Below the pieces are notes generated by a model. The model was not told the origin of the DNA. It saw only the letters and a program-made list of their open reading frames with translations, and ran no database searches. From Chitinophagaceae bacterium (GTDB taxonomy: Bacteria > Bacteroidota > Bacteroidia > Chitinophagales > Chitinophagaceae): a stretch of DNA of 64,000 nucleotides. Position numbers and translations under genes: made by a program. Shown piece by piece: positions 55,052-64,000 of this stretch. The stretch is taken from positions 682,001 to 746,000 of the forward strand of contig JADJDJ010000002.1 in assembly GCA_016702745.1 (NCBI GenBank), given 5' to 3'. Each line of letters starts with the position of its first letter. The first letter of the stretch is position 1.

Positions 55052-57050
55052 ATGAAACGACTATTGCTTATGCTGCTGCTGTTGACGTCAGGCACAATCC
55101 TGCTGGCGCAACAGGGAAGGGTTACCGGAAAAGTAACTGACGCCAATGGAAAAGGAATTGAAGGAGTGTCTGTTACTATCAAAGGAACCAAAACCGGTAC
55201 GACAACTAACTCTGCCGGAGATTTCTCAATTAATGTTGCTAAAGACGCTACACTTGCTTTCAGTTCGGTTGGTTTTGCCGCCAAAGAGGTAACAGTAACC
55301 GGTAGCACTTTGGAAGTAATCTTGCAACCCACTGCCGGAGATTTAGGAGAAGTGGTAGTAGTGGGGTATGGTATACAGAAAAGAGCCAATATTACCGGTT
55401 CTGTAGTGGCGCTAAACAATGCGGCCATTACTAAAAGGCAGGTATCCAGCTCCAGCCAGGTGCTGCAAGGTCTTGCACCCGGGGTTACTGTTCAGCAACA
55501 AAGCGGACGCCCCGGTGCTGATGGCGCCTCTGTACGTATCCGTGGCGAAAGTTCCATTCTTGGTAATAGTAACCCGTTAGTGGTTATTGATGGTATGGCT
55601 CTTGACTTTACTGCTCTGAACCAGATAGACCCCAATGCTATCGAAAGTATTACTGTCTTAAAAGATGCTGCATCTACAGCAATCTATGGAAACCGTGCAA
55701 GTGGTGGTGTAATTGTAGTTAAAACGAAAAGGGCGACTAAGAAAGGTGTGCAGTTAAGCTATAATAACTTCTTTACTAAACAATCCTTTACATCACTTCC
55801 GAACAGGGTTAGCGCCATAGACCATATGCTGCTGAGTAATGTTGCGGAACAAAACCGTACAGGAAATCCTTCTGCCATGGTTTTTTCACAGGCGTTGATA
55901 GATAAGTACAAAACAACTCCTGCCAATAATCTTGATGTGATTGATACAGACTGGATAGATGAGGTACTTACTAATTCCGGTTTCATGCAAAACCATAACG
56001 TTCAATTATTGTCTGGTGGTGAAAAGGTAAATGTGTTTACCTCTTTTACCTTTTTTGACCAGCAGGGATTAATTCAGAATAACCGTTTCAAAAAATACGA
56101 TATACGCTTCAACCCGGAATTTAAATTAAATGATAAGCTTACGCTTAACGGAGTATTTGCTTTAACTAACAGCACTACTATTAACCCATCTACCGGTAGC
56201 CCCGAATTTATCATCCGCCAGGCCATTGGCTTGCCGGCTATTGGTGGCGGAAAATATGGCGAGGGCATTTACGGTACCGCTGCACAAAGCAATAACCGTA
56301 ATCCGATTGCCATGGCCGAAGCTGCAGGAACCTCAGAAACAAAAGGAAATAATTTCCTTACCCGTTTTGGATTTAATTACCACCCGATACGAGGATTTGA
56401 ACTGGAGGGTTATTGGGGTATGGAAAAAAGAAACCCGCATTCAAAAACATTTACAAAAAATGTGGACATCTATCAGCCCAATATCGCTACACAGGGATAT
56501 GATAAAATAACTGTATGGCCGGGTACTACCAGCCTTAGCGAATCCTGGAGAGATGATATTTATAAAACATACCTGGGTCAGGCATCTTATAGCTTCCGGT
56601 TAAAGGATGTACATGCTATTAAAGTGATGGCCGGCGGACAAAGCGAGTTGTTTACCAGTTATTTCTTCGGAGCCAGCCGCACAGGTTTTATTAATCCGAA
56701 CCAGCCTTTTCTTAACCTCGGTTCTGGCTTAAGGGACAATAATGCAGGAGCTTCTGAACTTGCTTTAGCCGGATTCTTTGGACGTATAAATTATGCTTAT
56801 AATGATAAGTATCTGCTGGAGTTAAATGGAAGAAGGGATGGTTCTTCCCGTTTTTCCCAGGTAAGGGATAAGCAGTGGGGAACATTTGGTTCTGCTTCAG
56901 CCGGCTGGATTTTCTCTAAAGAGAAATTCTTTGACGGAATGAGTAACCATATAAGTTATGGTAAGTTACGTTTTTCTATAGGTGCTAATGGCAATCAGAA
57001 TATTGGTTCCAATTATGTGTTTGATGCTTTTTATTGTAAATCTTCAGCTT
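55052..57050 (+). pseudogene. SusC/RagA-type TonB receptor, cut by an IS element
   Basis: The 666-residue N-terminal part has a signal peptide (LLLMLLLLTSGTILLAQ), a carboxypeptidase-like domain (VTGKVTDANGKGIEGVSVTI), the TonB-box-like LGEVVVVGYGIQKRANITGS and the plug (VLQGLAPGVTVQQQSGRPGA, SIRIRG-like VRIRGESSILG, VLKDAASTAIYGNRASGG). Barrel strands follow. Family members have about 1000 residues; the last 350 are missing, since the frame ends where the IS3 element begins. No SusD gene is visible in the window. It would import oligosaccharides across the outer membrane. Confidence 0.9.
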
Positions 57051-57117
57051 AAAGTGTACCACTAATTTAGTATCTTAAGAGAGTGTTTCCTAATTGTTTA
57101 ACTTAAAAAAAAATAAA

Positions 57118-57457
57118 ATGGAAACAAAATCTAAGAAGCAAACTCCTGAGAATTTTGTAAAGGATGTCCGCAGAAAGGCCAGGCGCCTGTTTACCTCTGA
57201 GCAAAGATCCTGATAGTAATGGAAGCTATCCGCGGTGAGAACTCTGTATCTGAGATCTGCCGCAAGTACGGGATTCATCAAACCCAGTTTTACAAATGGA
57301 ATAAACAGTTCCTGGAAGCAGGAAAAAGCGGCTGGCCGGTGATACTACCCGTGAAGCCACCTCGGACGAAGTAGCGGATTTACGAAAAGAGAATCAGCGA
57401 CTTAAGGAAATGGTTGCTGATCTGATGCTGCGCTATGATATTGTAAAAAAAGCTTAA
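57118..57457 (+). pseudogene. IS3 orfA (helix-turn-helix part), two frameshifts
   Basis: After adding one A at 57203-57205 and one at 57323-57327 the frame reads a helix-turn-helix protein of about 110 residues: KDVRRKARRLFTSEQ, IRGENSVSEICRKYGIHQTQ and a leucine-zipper-like LRKENQRLKEMVADLMLRYD. It ends at TAA 57455-57457 just after the slippery run AAAAAAAG. Confidence 0.7.
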
Positions 57458-58480
57458 CCATTTTGGAATAAACGAAAAATGGAAGAAGTATATGCGATTA
57501 TCAGCAGCAGAGAAATATGAAATCATTCAGCTTGTTGACCGCTCAGAACTTGGGGTCAACAGGACACTGAAGGAAATGGGCATCCACAGAGCACATTTTA
57601 CAAATGGTACCAGGCGTACCTTGCTAACGGACTAGATGGCCTTCAACCACATAAGAGAACTCGCAGGCAGTGGAACTCCATACCAGATGCTCAAAAGCAG
57701 CTGGTGGTGGAAGTGGCCCTGGATCACCCTGTTCTCTCTCCGAGGGAACTGTCAGTAAAATTAACGGATGAGCAAAAGGTATTCATCTCTGAAAGCAGCG
57801 TCTACCGGATTTTAAAGAGCAGAGGGCTGATCACAACACCCATGCACATTTTGCTGTCAGCATCCAATGAGTTTAAGGATAAGACTCATTTTGTACATGA
57901 CATGTGGCAGACGGATTTTACCTATTTTAAAATCATTGGATGGGGATGGTATTACTTGAGCACGATCCTCGACGATTACAGCCGCTATATCGTCCACTGG
58001 GAGCTCTGCCGGGACATGAAAGCAAGCGATGTTGAAAGAACCGTGGATCGGGCTCTGGCAGCTGCAGGACTTAAAAATGGGCAACGACCAAAGTTGCTCT
58101 CCGACAATGGATCCTGTTACATATCTGCTGATCTGAAGAAGTACCTGTTCTCAAAAAAGATCAAACCCATCCATGGGCGGGCGAATCATCCTCAAACTCA
58201 AGGGAAGATCGAACGCTACCACCGAAGTATGAAAAACATAGTTAAGCTGGATAACTATTACTGCCCGGAGGAACTAAATGAAGCACTGGAAAAATTTGTA
58301 AACTATTACAATCACCACCGGTATCATGAATCACTGGATAACGTTACTCCTGCAGATGTATACTTCGGTAAAAAGGATCAAATCCTGAAACGGAGAGAAA
58401 AGATTAAGGCAAAAAATATGAGTTACAGAAGGGCACTATACTTTACTGATAAACTAAGTTTTATTAATCCAACCCTATAA
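57450..58480 (+). pseudogene. IS3 transposase orfB (DDE), one frameshift
   Basis: Reading in the -1 frame from the slippery run gives KKLNHFGINEKWKKYMRLSA and continues into the transposase. One T added at 57596-57599 restores IHRAHFYKWYQAYLANGLDG. The DDE core is intact: DMWQTDFTYFKIIG, LDDYSRYIVHWELC, LLSDNGSCYISADLKKY and the Glu in NHPQTQGKIERYHRSM. It catalyses transposition of the element. The main block without corrections begins at about 57704. Confidence 0.85.
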
Positions 58481-58540
58481 AACTAAAAAATATTTAATAA
58501 CTTAAATCCTGGAAATACTCTCTAACAGAAAGTACACTTT

Positions 58541-60024
58541 GTTTTGACGACATACAAAAGTTTCATCCCACAATTGTTTTACTGCATATTTTGCCTGTGG
58601 TAAATTTGGATTAATAGTGTATGGATACTCAGGATTGATGGCTATCCACCTGTTTTCTTTTGGTTTAAAAACCATTCCATATGCCCAAGACTTTGAATAA
58701 GCGGAATAGGCTCGTTAAAGTTTTTTCGCAGGTACTCAAATTCTTTTTTTAAATCTTCTAATGGCACAGAAATTGAATTATGCAATTCCGGCCTGCTTTT
58801 CCATTTAGCCTGTTCGCATTGCAGCACCACTTTGTTCATTTTCAATGGGAATAATATGCGGTCATACATTCTTTTATGTAATGGCCACGAGGTAGGCCCG
58901 GTAAACATATGTATGCCGCGCCAGGCCACAGAGGGCCAGTCGTTAATTTTTACTGCAGGAATAATTAATTGTCCGTTTTCATTTTTTACTAATTGAACTA
59001 ATGTGTGCAATGCATGCTGAAACCCTGCAGATGTATGATGTTGTATGCTGATTCCATTTTCATTTACAGATAGTAAGTAACCCTCAGCCGGTAATGTTTT
59101 ATTATCTTTTACCCGGATGACCGGGAAATATTTTTCATTAAGCAGCCATTGCTGTTTTAGCATTTCCCTGAAAACAGCTACAACCGGATCAGTAGTTTCT
59201 TTTTTATTTTCAGGAATGATATAGTTTCCCTTTTGATAATTTATTGATTTTGGCTGTGGTAAAAGCATTGTTGACCTTCCATGTGGCTGCCAGGCTTGTG
59301 AAATCTTTTCGGATTTAACTATGTTAGTTTCATCTTCAGTGATTGCAGTATTGGTCTTTGGAAATTCTTCAATAAAAAATGCCCTTGATAGCATGGGCGA
59401 ATCTGTAACAGGAATATTGTCTTCATAAAGAATAAGGTGCTGTGCTCGGCGGGTATAATCCTTTTCGCCGGGTTGCAGGTTTGCATCGGTTCTGATTTTA
59501 AATGGAGTTGAAGAGTAAAATTGAAATGTGCCAAAGCTTGTACTTATCTGAAGTCTGTTTTCATAAAAACTACTCCAGTCGGAAATATTTTTATGTGTTG
59601 GAGAGCTGAATATTGCATCGCTTAAATAAGGAAGCCAGATTTTAGCATAAATAACATCGGCCGCACCGGGTTCTTTCAGATTCCATATGCAATCAAAAAA
59701 TGTTCTTATTTTATTTCCTTCCTGTTCCAAAAGGTAAACACCGTTTACTGCCGTATTGATGCTTCCTATAAATAACCGTTCATGTCCCGGCCTTGAAACA
59801 TGTGCATCCTGCTCCCACCAGGTGAAATAATAATGATGATGTTTTTTATCAGGGGTAAAAAAACTTATTTCCGAGCCGGTTAGCCACGGCAAACCACAAG
59901 TGGTAATATGCAAGCCTTTTTTTGGAATCAGTGTAGCCGTTGACTGCCCATAACCAGTTGTCAGAAATGATATATTAAAAAGCAGCAGGACTGCTTTTAT
60001 TAAAAATTTGTTACTGGTAAACAT
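58541..60024 (-). pseudogene. GH20-like beta-hexosaminidase-related protein, cut by the IS element
   Basis: The protein of about 494 residues as left has a signal peptide (FLIKAVLLLFNISFLTTGYG) and an N-terminal region of unknown type (HHYYFTWWEQDAHVSRPG). A GH20b-like domain follows (PEGYLLSVNE-like LPAEGYLLSVNENGISI), then the start of a GH20-like barrel (SVAWRGIHMFTGPTSWPLHK). One T added at 58667-58671 extends it through FKPKENRWIAINPEYPYTIN to the IS at 58540, where the barrel is cut. The catalytic Asp-Glu region is missing. The GH92 stop overlaps its start by 14 bases. Confidence 0.75.
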
Positions 60025-62163
60025 AGAATGTAAATTTACCGCCCTGCATCAGTTGCCGGTGAGAAACAGATTGAACAGGAATGGATTTTCCATTAAGAAC
60101 AACATTAGCTATGCCAGATCCTTTTTTAGTTGTACTTATAACCCGCAACTTTAGTTTTTTCTTATCGGGAAGTTGAATCGTGGCTTGTTTAATAAGAGGT
60201 AATCCGAAAACATAGTCACCGCTTACGGGGTTCATCGGATACATACCCAGGCAGGTCCAGATGTACCAGGCACTCATTTGCCCGCAGTCATCATTGCCAA
60301 TTAACCCATCGGGGCCCGCTTTATACATACTGTCGGTAACCACCTTCAACCATTTTGCTGCTCTTTCCGGATAACCTAATGCTGTGTACATATAAATGAT
60401 GTGATGGCTGGGTTCGTTACCATGTGCATATTGACCAATTAAACCTGTAACATCGGCGCTTGTATTTTCTCCATGCAGTTCTGGAGACGCTGCAAATAAT
60501 TCGTCAAGCTTAGTAACTAATTTTTCTTTTCCGCCAAAAAGTTCAGCAAAACCGTTTACATCATGCGGTACAAAAAACTATGCTGCCAGGCGGTGCCTTC
60601 AATGTATTGCCCTTCAAAACCATGTTCGCTGAGCAACGGGTCAAACGGTTCAATGAATTTCCCTTCGCTGTTTTTGCTGCGCATAAAGCCGGTTTGCACA
60701 TCAAACAACTTCTTATAACTCATGGCCCGGTTCATAAATAAATTGTAATCATCTGTTTTGCCCAGCAATTTTGCCACTTGAGAAATACACCAGTCATCAA
60801 AAGCATATTCCAGTGTTATGGTTACACTCCAGCCATGTTTGTCCTGTGGCAGGTATCCGTATTTTATATAGTCCGGTGTTCCCCGTTGGTTTTGAAAAGC
60901 ACTCTTGCGCATAGCCTCATACGCTTTTTCATAATCAAAACCTTTGATGCCCTTCAGCATGGCATCCGCAATAATGGGTACGCTGTGATAGCCTGTCATG
61001 GTGTTCGCCTCCCAGGTGCTTATGTCCCACACCGGCAGCAAACCATTGTCTTCATACAACTGCAGCATACTGTTAATCATATCGGGCAATCGTTCCGTTT
61101 GTGTTACAGTAAATAAAGGATTCAAAGCCCGGAATACATCCCACTGGCTGAAAATGGTGTATTTGTTTTTCCCTTTGGTGAATTGCAGTTGTTTGTTATC
61201 GTGAGTTTGATAAGCACCATCGGCGTCGCTGTGAATGACTGGCGCCATACAAGTGCGGTACAACGATGAATAGAATTTTGTTGCAAATGCTTTATCGTTG
61301 GTATTGATTTTTATTTTTTGCAGTTCTTTTTCCCACAGTTTTTCAGCCTGCCGGCTTATTGTTCCAATGGAGGGATTACCCATCAATGCAGTTCTCATTT
61401 CTGCCAGCGCCTTATCTGTGCTTACGCTGCTGAGGGAAACAATTACATCAAGCGGCTTTGTTGTTGCAAATTCCAATGCCACTTTTACTTCTTTGCCATC
61501 GGCCCTGTTCCCGGTTAACGCAGTATCGCCTACAAAGAAGTATTTTAAAACAGGAGATGAAAAACGGGCGGCAAAATAAACCTTCTGCCCTTTAGCCCAC
61601 CCTGTGCTGTAACGGTAGCCCACCAACGTGTATGCATCTACCAGTTGCAGCATACCATCGGTTGATTTGTCCCAGTTGATGCGGAAACCCATATCAAACC
61701 GAAGCCACCCTTTTTCGCCCGGGAATGTATAGCGGTGAAAGCCGCTTCTTTCAGATACAGTAAGTTCACAATTCACCTTATTATCGAGCAGCACTGCATA
61801 ATATCCCGGTTTTGCTTTTTCGTTTGAATGAGAAAAAGGAATTTTTATTTTTCATTTTTACAGAATCAAGGTTTGTCAATGGTAAAATAGAAATATCGCA
61901 CCAATCGCCGATACCGGTACCGCTTAAATGCGTATGACTGAAGCCTGCTATGGTTTTGCTGCTGTAATGATAACCGGCGCACCAGTCCCACCCTTCATCT
62001 CCGTTATCCGGCGAAAGTTGCACCATCCCAAATGGAACTGTAGCCCCGGGTACACATGACCGTGACCGCCGGTGCCTAAAAAGGGATCTACGTATTTTGT
62101 GAGCAATTGTGCAGATACAAAACTTTGTAACAGCATTGCTATTACGAAAACAGGAAGACGCAT
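60011..62163 (-). pseudogene. GH92 alpha-mannosidase, three frameshifts
   Basis: The pieces form one secreted enzyme of about 718 residues: a signal (LPVFVIAMLLQSFVSAQ), YVDPFLGTGGHGHVYPG then VPFGMVQLSPDNGDEGWDW after correction, GFSHTHLSGTGIGDWCDI and TGYHSVPIIADAMLKGI. The C-terminal catalytic region is GQYAHGNEPSHHIIYMYTAL and GNDDCGQMSAWYIWTCLGMY, matching GH92 Ca2+-dependent exo-alpha-mannosidases. Single-base gaps lie at 62044-62047, 61842-61846 and 60572-60577. It is in one operon with the hydrolase upstream and the GH20-like gene downstream. Confidence 0.85.
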
Positions 62164-62190
62164 AACTATATAAAATAGAGCTTAAAAATT

Positions 62191-63356
62191 CTAATTGGTG
62201 TATGGATACTGCCCTTTAAACCAGGGAAGTTTATCTTTCAATCCTTCATAAAAGAAGAAGCACTCTCCTTTAAAACCATTGCGCCTGTTTGTTTGAATGA
62301 ACTGGGTCATTAATGCATCAGGTTGTATGGTTGAACCGGACTTCACCAGCACCCCCGGATAAAAGGGAACACTGCTGTTCCGGTAATGCGTTTTTTGCTG
62401 CTCCACCACACTGTTGTATGGTGTAATATCATAGCGGTAACATTGCGGCATAACTGCATCCACATACGAGCTATCAACCCAGGTGGGCCAATCCTGCAGG
62501 TATTCGTTGTAACCAAACGGATGCGGACTGGGGCTCATGGTAAACTGAACAGAAGAACGGATAGATTTCACTTCTGTTCTCAATCGTTTTAAAAGGCATT
62601 CAGTTTTTTTGACCGCCATTGCAGCCAGCCGGCATCGGTTGCATTGCCCGGAGGCGATGCGCCACCGTTTTCGGCCTGGTACAATGTTGTGGTGTATGGG
62701 TCATATCCACCTGTAGAAGGCATGGCAGGTAGCCGGTCATCGCCCTGCACTCCATCAAGCCCGATATAATTGGTAACTACTTCTTTAAAGAGGTCAATCA
62801 TAAACTGCTGCACTTCCGGATGAATGCCATTCAGCCAGTCAAACCCATTCTTAACCACCAATGCACCACCAACCGTCATAGCAGCCCAGTGTGGTTTGGC
62901 AGCAACAATAGGACCGCCATTGGCTGAGTAACTGGAAGAAAAGCCATACTCAAACCATGCATGTACTTTTAAACCAAGTGCATGGCCTTCATCAATACAC
63001 TCCTGTAATGGGTCACGGCCTGCAAAGCGTTCCAGCTGGCGAATACCAATAAGATTTTGCATTACATTACTGGGGTGAATGGTACGGGCATTGTTATAAA
63101 CAACTATAAAAATGTTATTGATGCCTGCATCCTTGCAGTTTCTTACCATCTGCTTTATGTTATCACGGCTGTCTAATGTAGTACTGGCTGTTGTGGTAAC
63201 CCAAACACCACGCAATGCATTGGGATCCCAAACGGGGGTGGGGGGAGTTACAGGGCCGCCGCCACCGCCACCGTCGGAATTGCTCTTGTTACAGGAAGTG
63301 ACAATAAATACAAAAGAAAACAGAATTGAAATCAGGCTCTTTGATATTGCAAGCAT
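62191..63356 (-). pseudogene. Family-10-like glycosyl hydrolase (DUF187/GHL10), one frameshift
   Basis: A lipoprotein (signal LISILFSFVFIVTSC, then a Gly/Pro linker) of about 388 residues. It has the GHL10 barrel: LRGVWVTTTASTTLDSRDNI, GINNIFIVVYNNARTI, GLKVHAWFEYGFSSSYSANG and IGLDGVQGDDRLPAMP, then, after one T is added at 62591-62594, FTMSPSPHPFGYNEYLQDWP, DAVMPQCYRYD and GECFFFYEGLKD. Its substrate is unknown. It lies upstream of the GH92 gene on the same strand and is divergent from the permease. Confidence 0.8.
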
Positions 63357-63411
63357 AGCATAGGTTTGAGATGCAACTTAATAAATATAATTCAAAATAA
63401 ATAATTAGTTT

Positions 63412-63425
63412 CTAAATATATTTAG
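63412..63425. promoter_or_regulatory. Candidate ROK operator, site 2
   Basis: CTAAATATATTTAG is a perfect 14-base palindrome in the divergent gap between the family-10-like hydrolase gene and the permease gene, 37 bases before the permease GTG. It shares CTAAAT and the A/T core with 51903-51920. Confidence 0.45.
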
Positions 63426-63461
63426 TAACTTCCTTCTTTATAAACTTTAATAAAGCAGATT

Positions 63462-64000
63462 GTGAGCCAACAAACTGAAAAAAAGATACATCCCGTCAGG
63501 TGGGTGCCAACTACCTGGTTTGCAATGGGATTGCCATTTGTAACACTTGCTGCAGCAAGTTCCATTATGTACAAAAATCTCGGGGTATCCGACTCTAAAA
63601 TTGCATTCTGGACTTCATTAATAATGCTTCCATGGACACTAAAACCTTTATGGGGGCCATTTCTTGAAATGTATAAAACAAAAAAATTCTTTGTTTACAC
63701 AACCCAACTATTTACCGGGGTGTTATTCGGATTGGTAGCCCTTTCTCTTCAGGCTTCATCATTTTTCAGCATTTCAATTGCTATTTTAGCTATTGTGGCT
63801 TTTAGTGGAGCAACTCACGATACAGCCGCAGATGGTGTTTACTTAAACGAGCTTGACTCTAAACAACAGGCGCAGTATGTCGGCTGGCAAGGTGCGTTTT
63901 ACAATATTGCCAAAATTGTATCAGGCGGCTTATTGGTGTACCTGGCCGGTGTGCTTGAAAGGAAAATGGGCATTGTAAATGCCTGGTCGGTTGTAATGCT
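63462..64000 (+). CDS. MFS permease, AmpG-like, N-terminal part
   Basis: A frame from GTG 63462 runs open to the window end (about 179 residues). It contains five to six hydrophobic helices: WFAMGLPFVTLAAASSIMYK, IAFWTSLIMLPWTLKPLWGP, VYTTQLFTGVLFGLVALSLQ, ISIAILAIVAFSGATHDTAA and AFYNIAKIVSGGLLVYLAGV. This is the AmpG-type major-facilitator pattern (D-x-x-x-D in THDTAADG). Such permeases take up muropeptides or GlcNAc-containing oligosaccharides, fitting the hexosaminidase genes nearby. The C-terminal half is outside the window. Confidence 0.85.
   Translation, partial: MSQQTEKKIHPVRWVPTTWFAMGLPFVTLAAASSIMYKNLGVSDSKIAFWTSLIMLPWTLKPLWGPFLEMYKTKKFFVYTTQLFTGVLFGLVALSLQASSFFSISIAILAIVAFSGATHDTAADGVYLNELDSKQQAQYVGWQGAFYNIAKIVSGGLLVYLAGVLERKMGIVNAWSVVM

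Larger units (their letters stand above)
57051..58540 (+). mobile_element. IS3-family insertion sequence
   Basis: The 1.49-kb element has imperfect inverted ends: AAAGTGTACC... on the left, and on the right the reverse complement AAAGTGTACTTTC...; inner parts GAGAGTGTTTCC and GAGAGTATTTCC also match. No direct target duplication is seen. orfA and orfB overlap with an A7G slippery site (57445-57452), as expected for -1 frameshifting. Both flanking genes are truncated at its ends, which is unusual for simple insertion. Confidence 0.88.

Overview
The window is a piece of a Bacteroidota chromosome, most likely a Chitinophagaceae-type soil or freshwater bacterium. This is inferred from gene content and signals: rpsB-tsf, a THX-type ribosomal protein, DUF4286 and DUF1398 proteins, a MetH split into separate genes, GH97/GH20/GH92 glycosidases with a SusC-type receptor, and TAnnTTTG-like promoter elements. 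No 16S gene is present, so family-level placement is an inference.

Layout. 1-1.3 kb: end of rpsB, then tsf. 1.6-8.8 kb: a sensor kinase/LuxR-type regulator pair followed by a run of small secreted Ig-like proteins, with the same palindrome upstream of both transcription units; then a methyltransferase and a DUF547 protein. 8.9-14.5 kb: housekeeping genes (pyrH, pdxH, a THX-like small protein, HU, xth, LOG). 14.5-17.6 kb: GH97 glucosidase, SemiSWEET and HAD phosphatase in one tight operon. 17.8-22.5 kb: split metH with a coupled 32-codon open frame between the halves, and recR. 22.8-38.5 kb: an accessory run, all on the minus strand, of small genes (GNAT, VOC, AHSA1, ArsR, hydrolases, lipoproteins, DUF3800, a membrane KAP NTPase) separated by related intergenic repeats. 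38.8-49.1 kb: an Ig-like lipoprotein, a UvrD helicase-nuclease, an uncharacterised two-gene SGRxNP family, a GH20 hexosaminidase, a TPR protein and a VOC protein. 49.2-50.6 kb: two tRNA-Arg(CCT) genes, the second carrying a palindrome in its D-loop, next to a truncated serine recombinase and an ATPase fragment. 50.6-64 kb: a glycan-use locus (ROK regulator, AGE epimerase, FAD oxidoreductase, SusC, GH20-like, GH92, family-10-like hydrolase, MFS permease) interrupted by an IS3-family element.

The glycan locus reads as a system for N-glycan-like or hexosaminide/mannoside material: secreted hydrolases release sugars, a TonB receptor and an AmpG-like permease import them, the epimerase channels them, and the ROK protein probably senses them. 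Similar AT-rich palindromes lie in the ROK/epimerase and hydrolase/permease divergent gaps.

Caution: about twenty reading frames are broken. Nearly all that I checked base by base are restored by adding one base to a short homopolymer, and these sites cluster at 33.4-38 kb and 50-62.6 kb. Many pseudogenes called here may therefore be consensus errors. The IS3 element also joins two truncated genes, which could be a real rearrangement or an assembly join.
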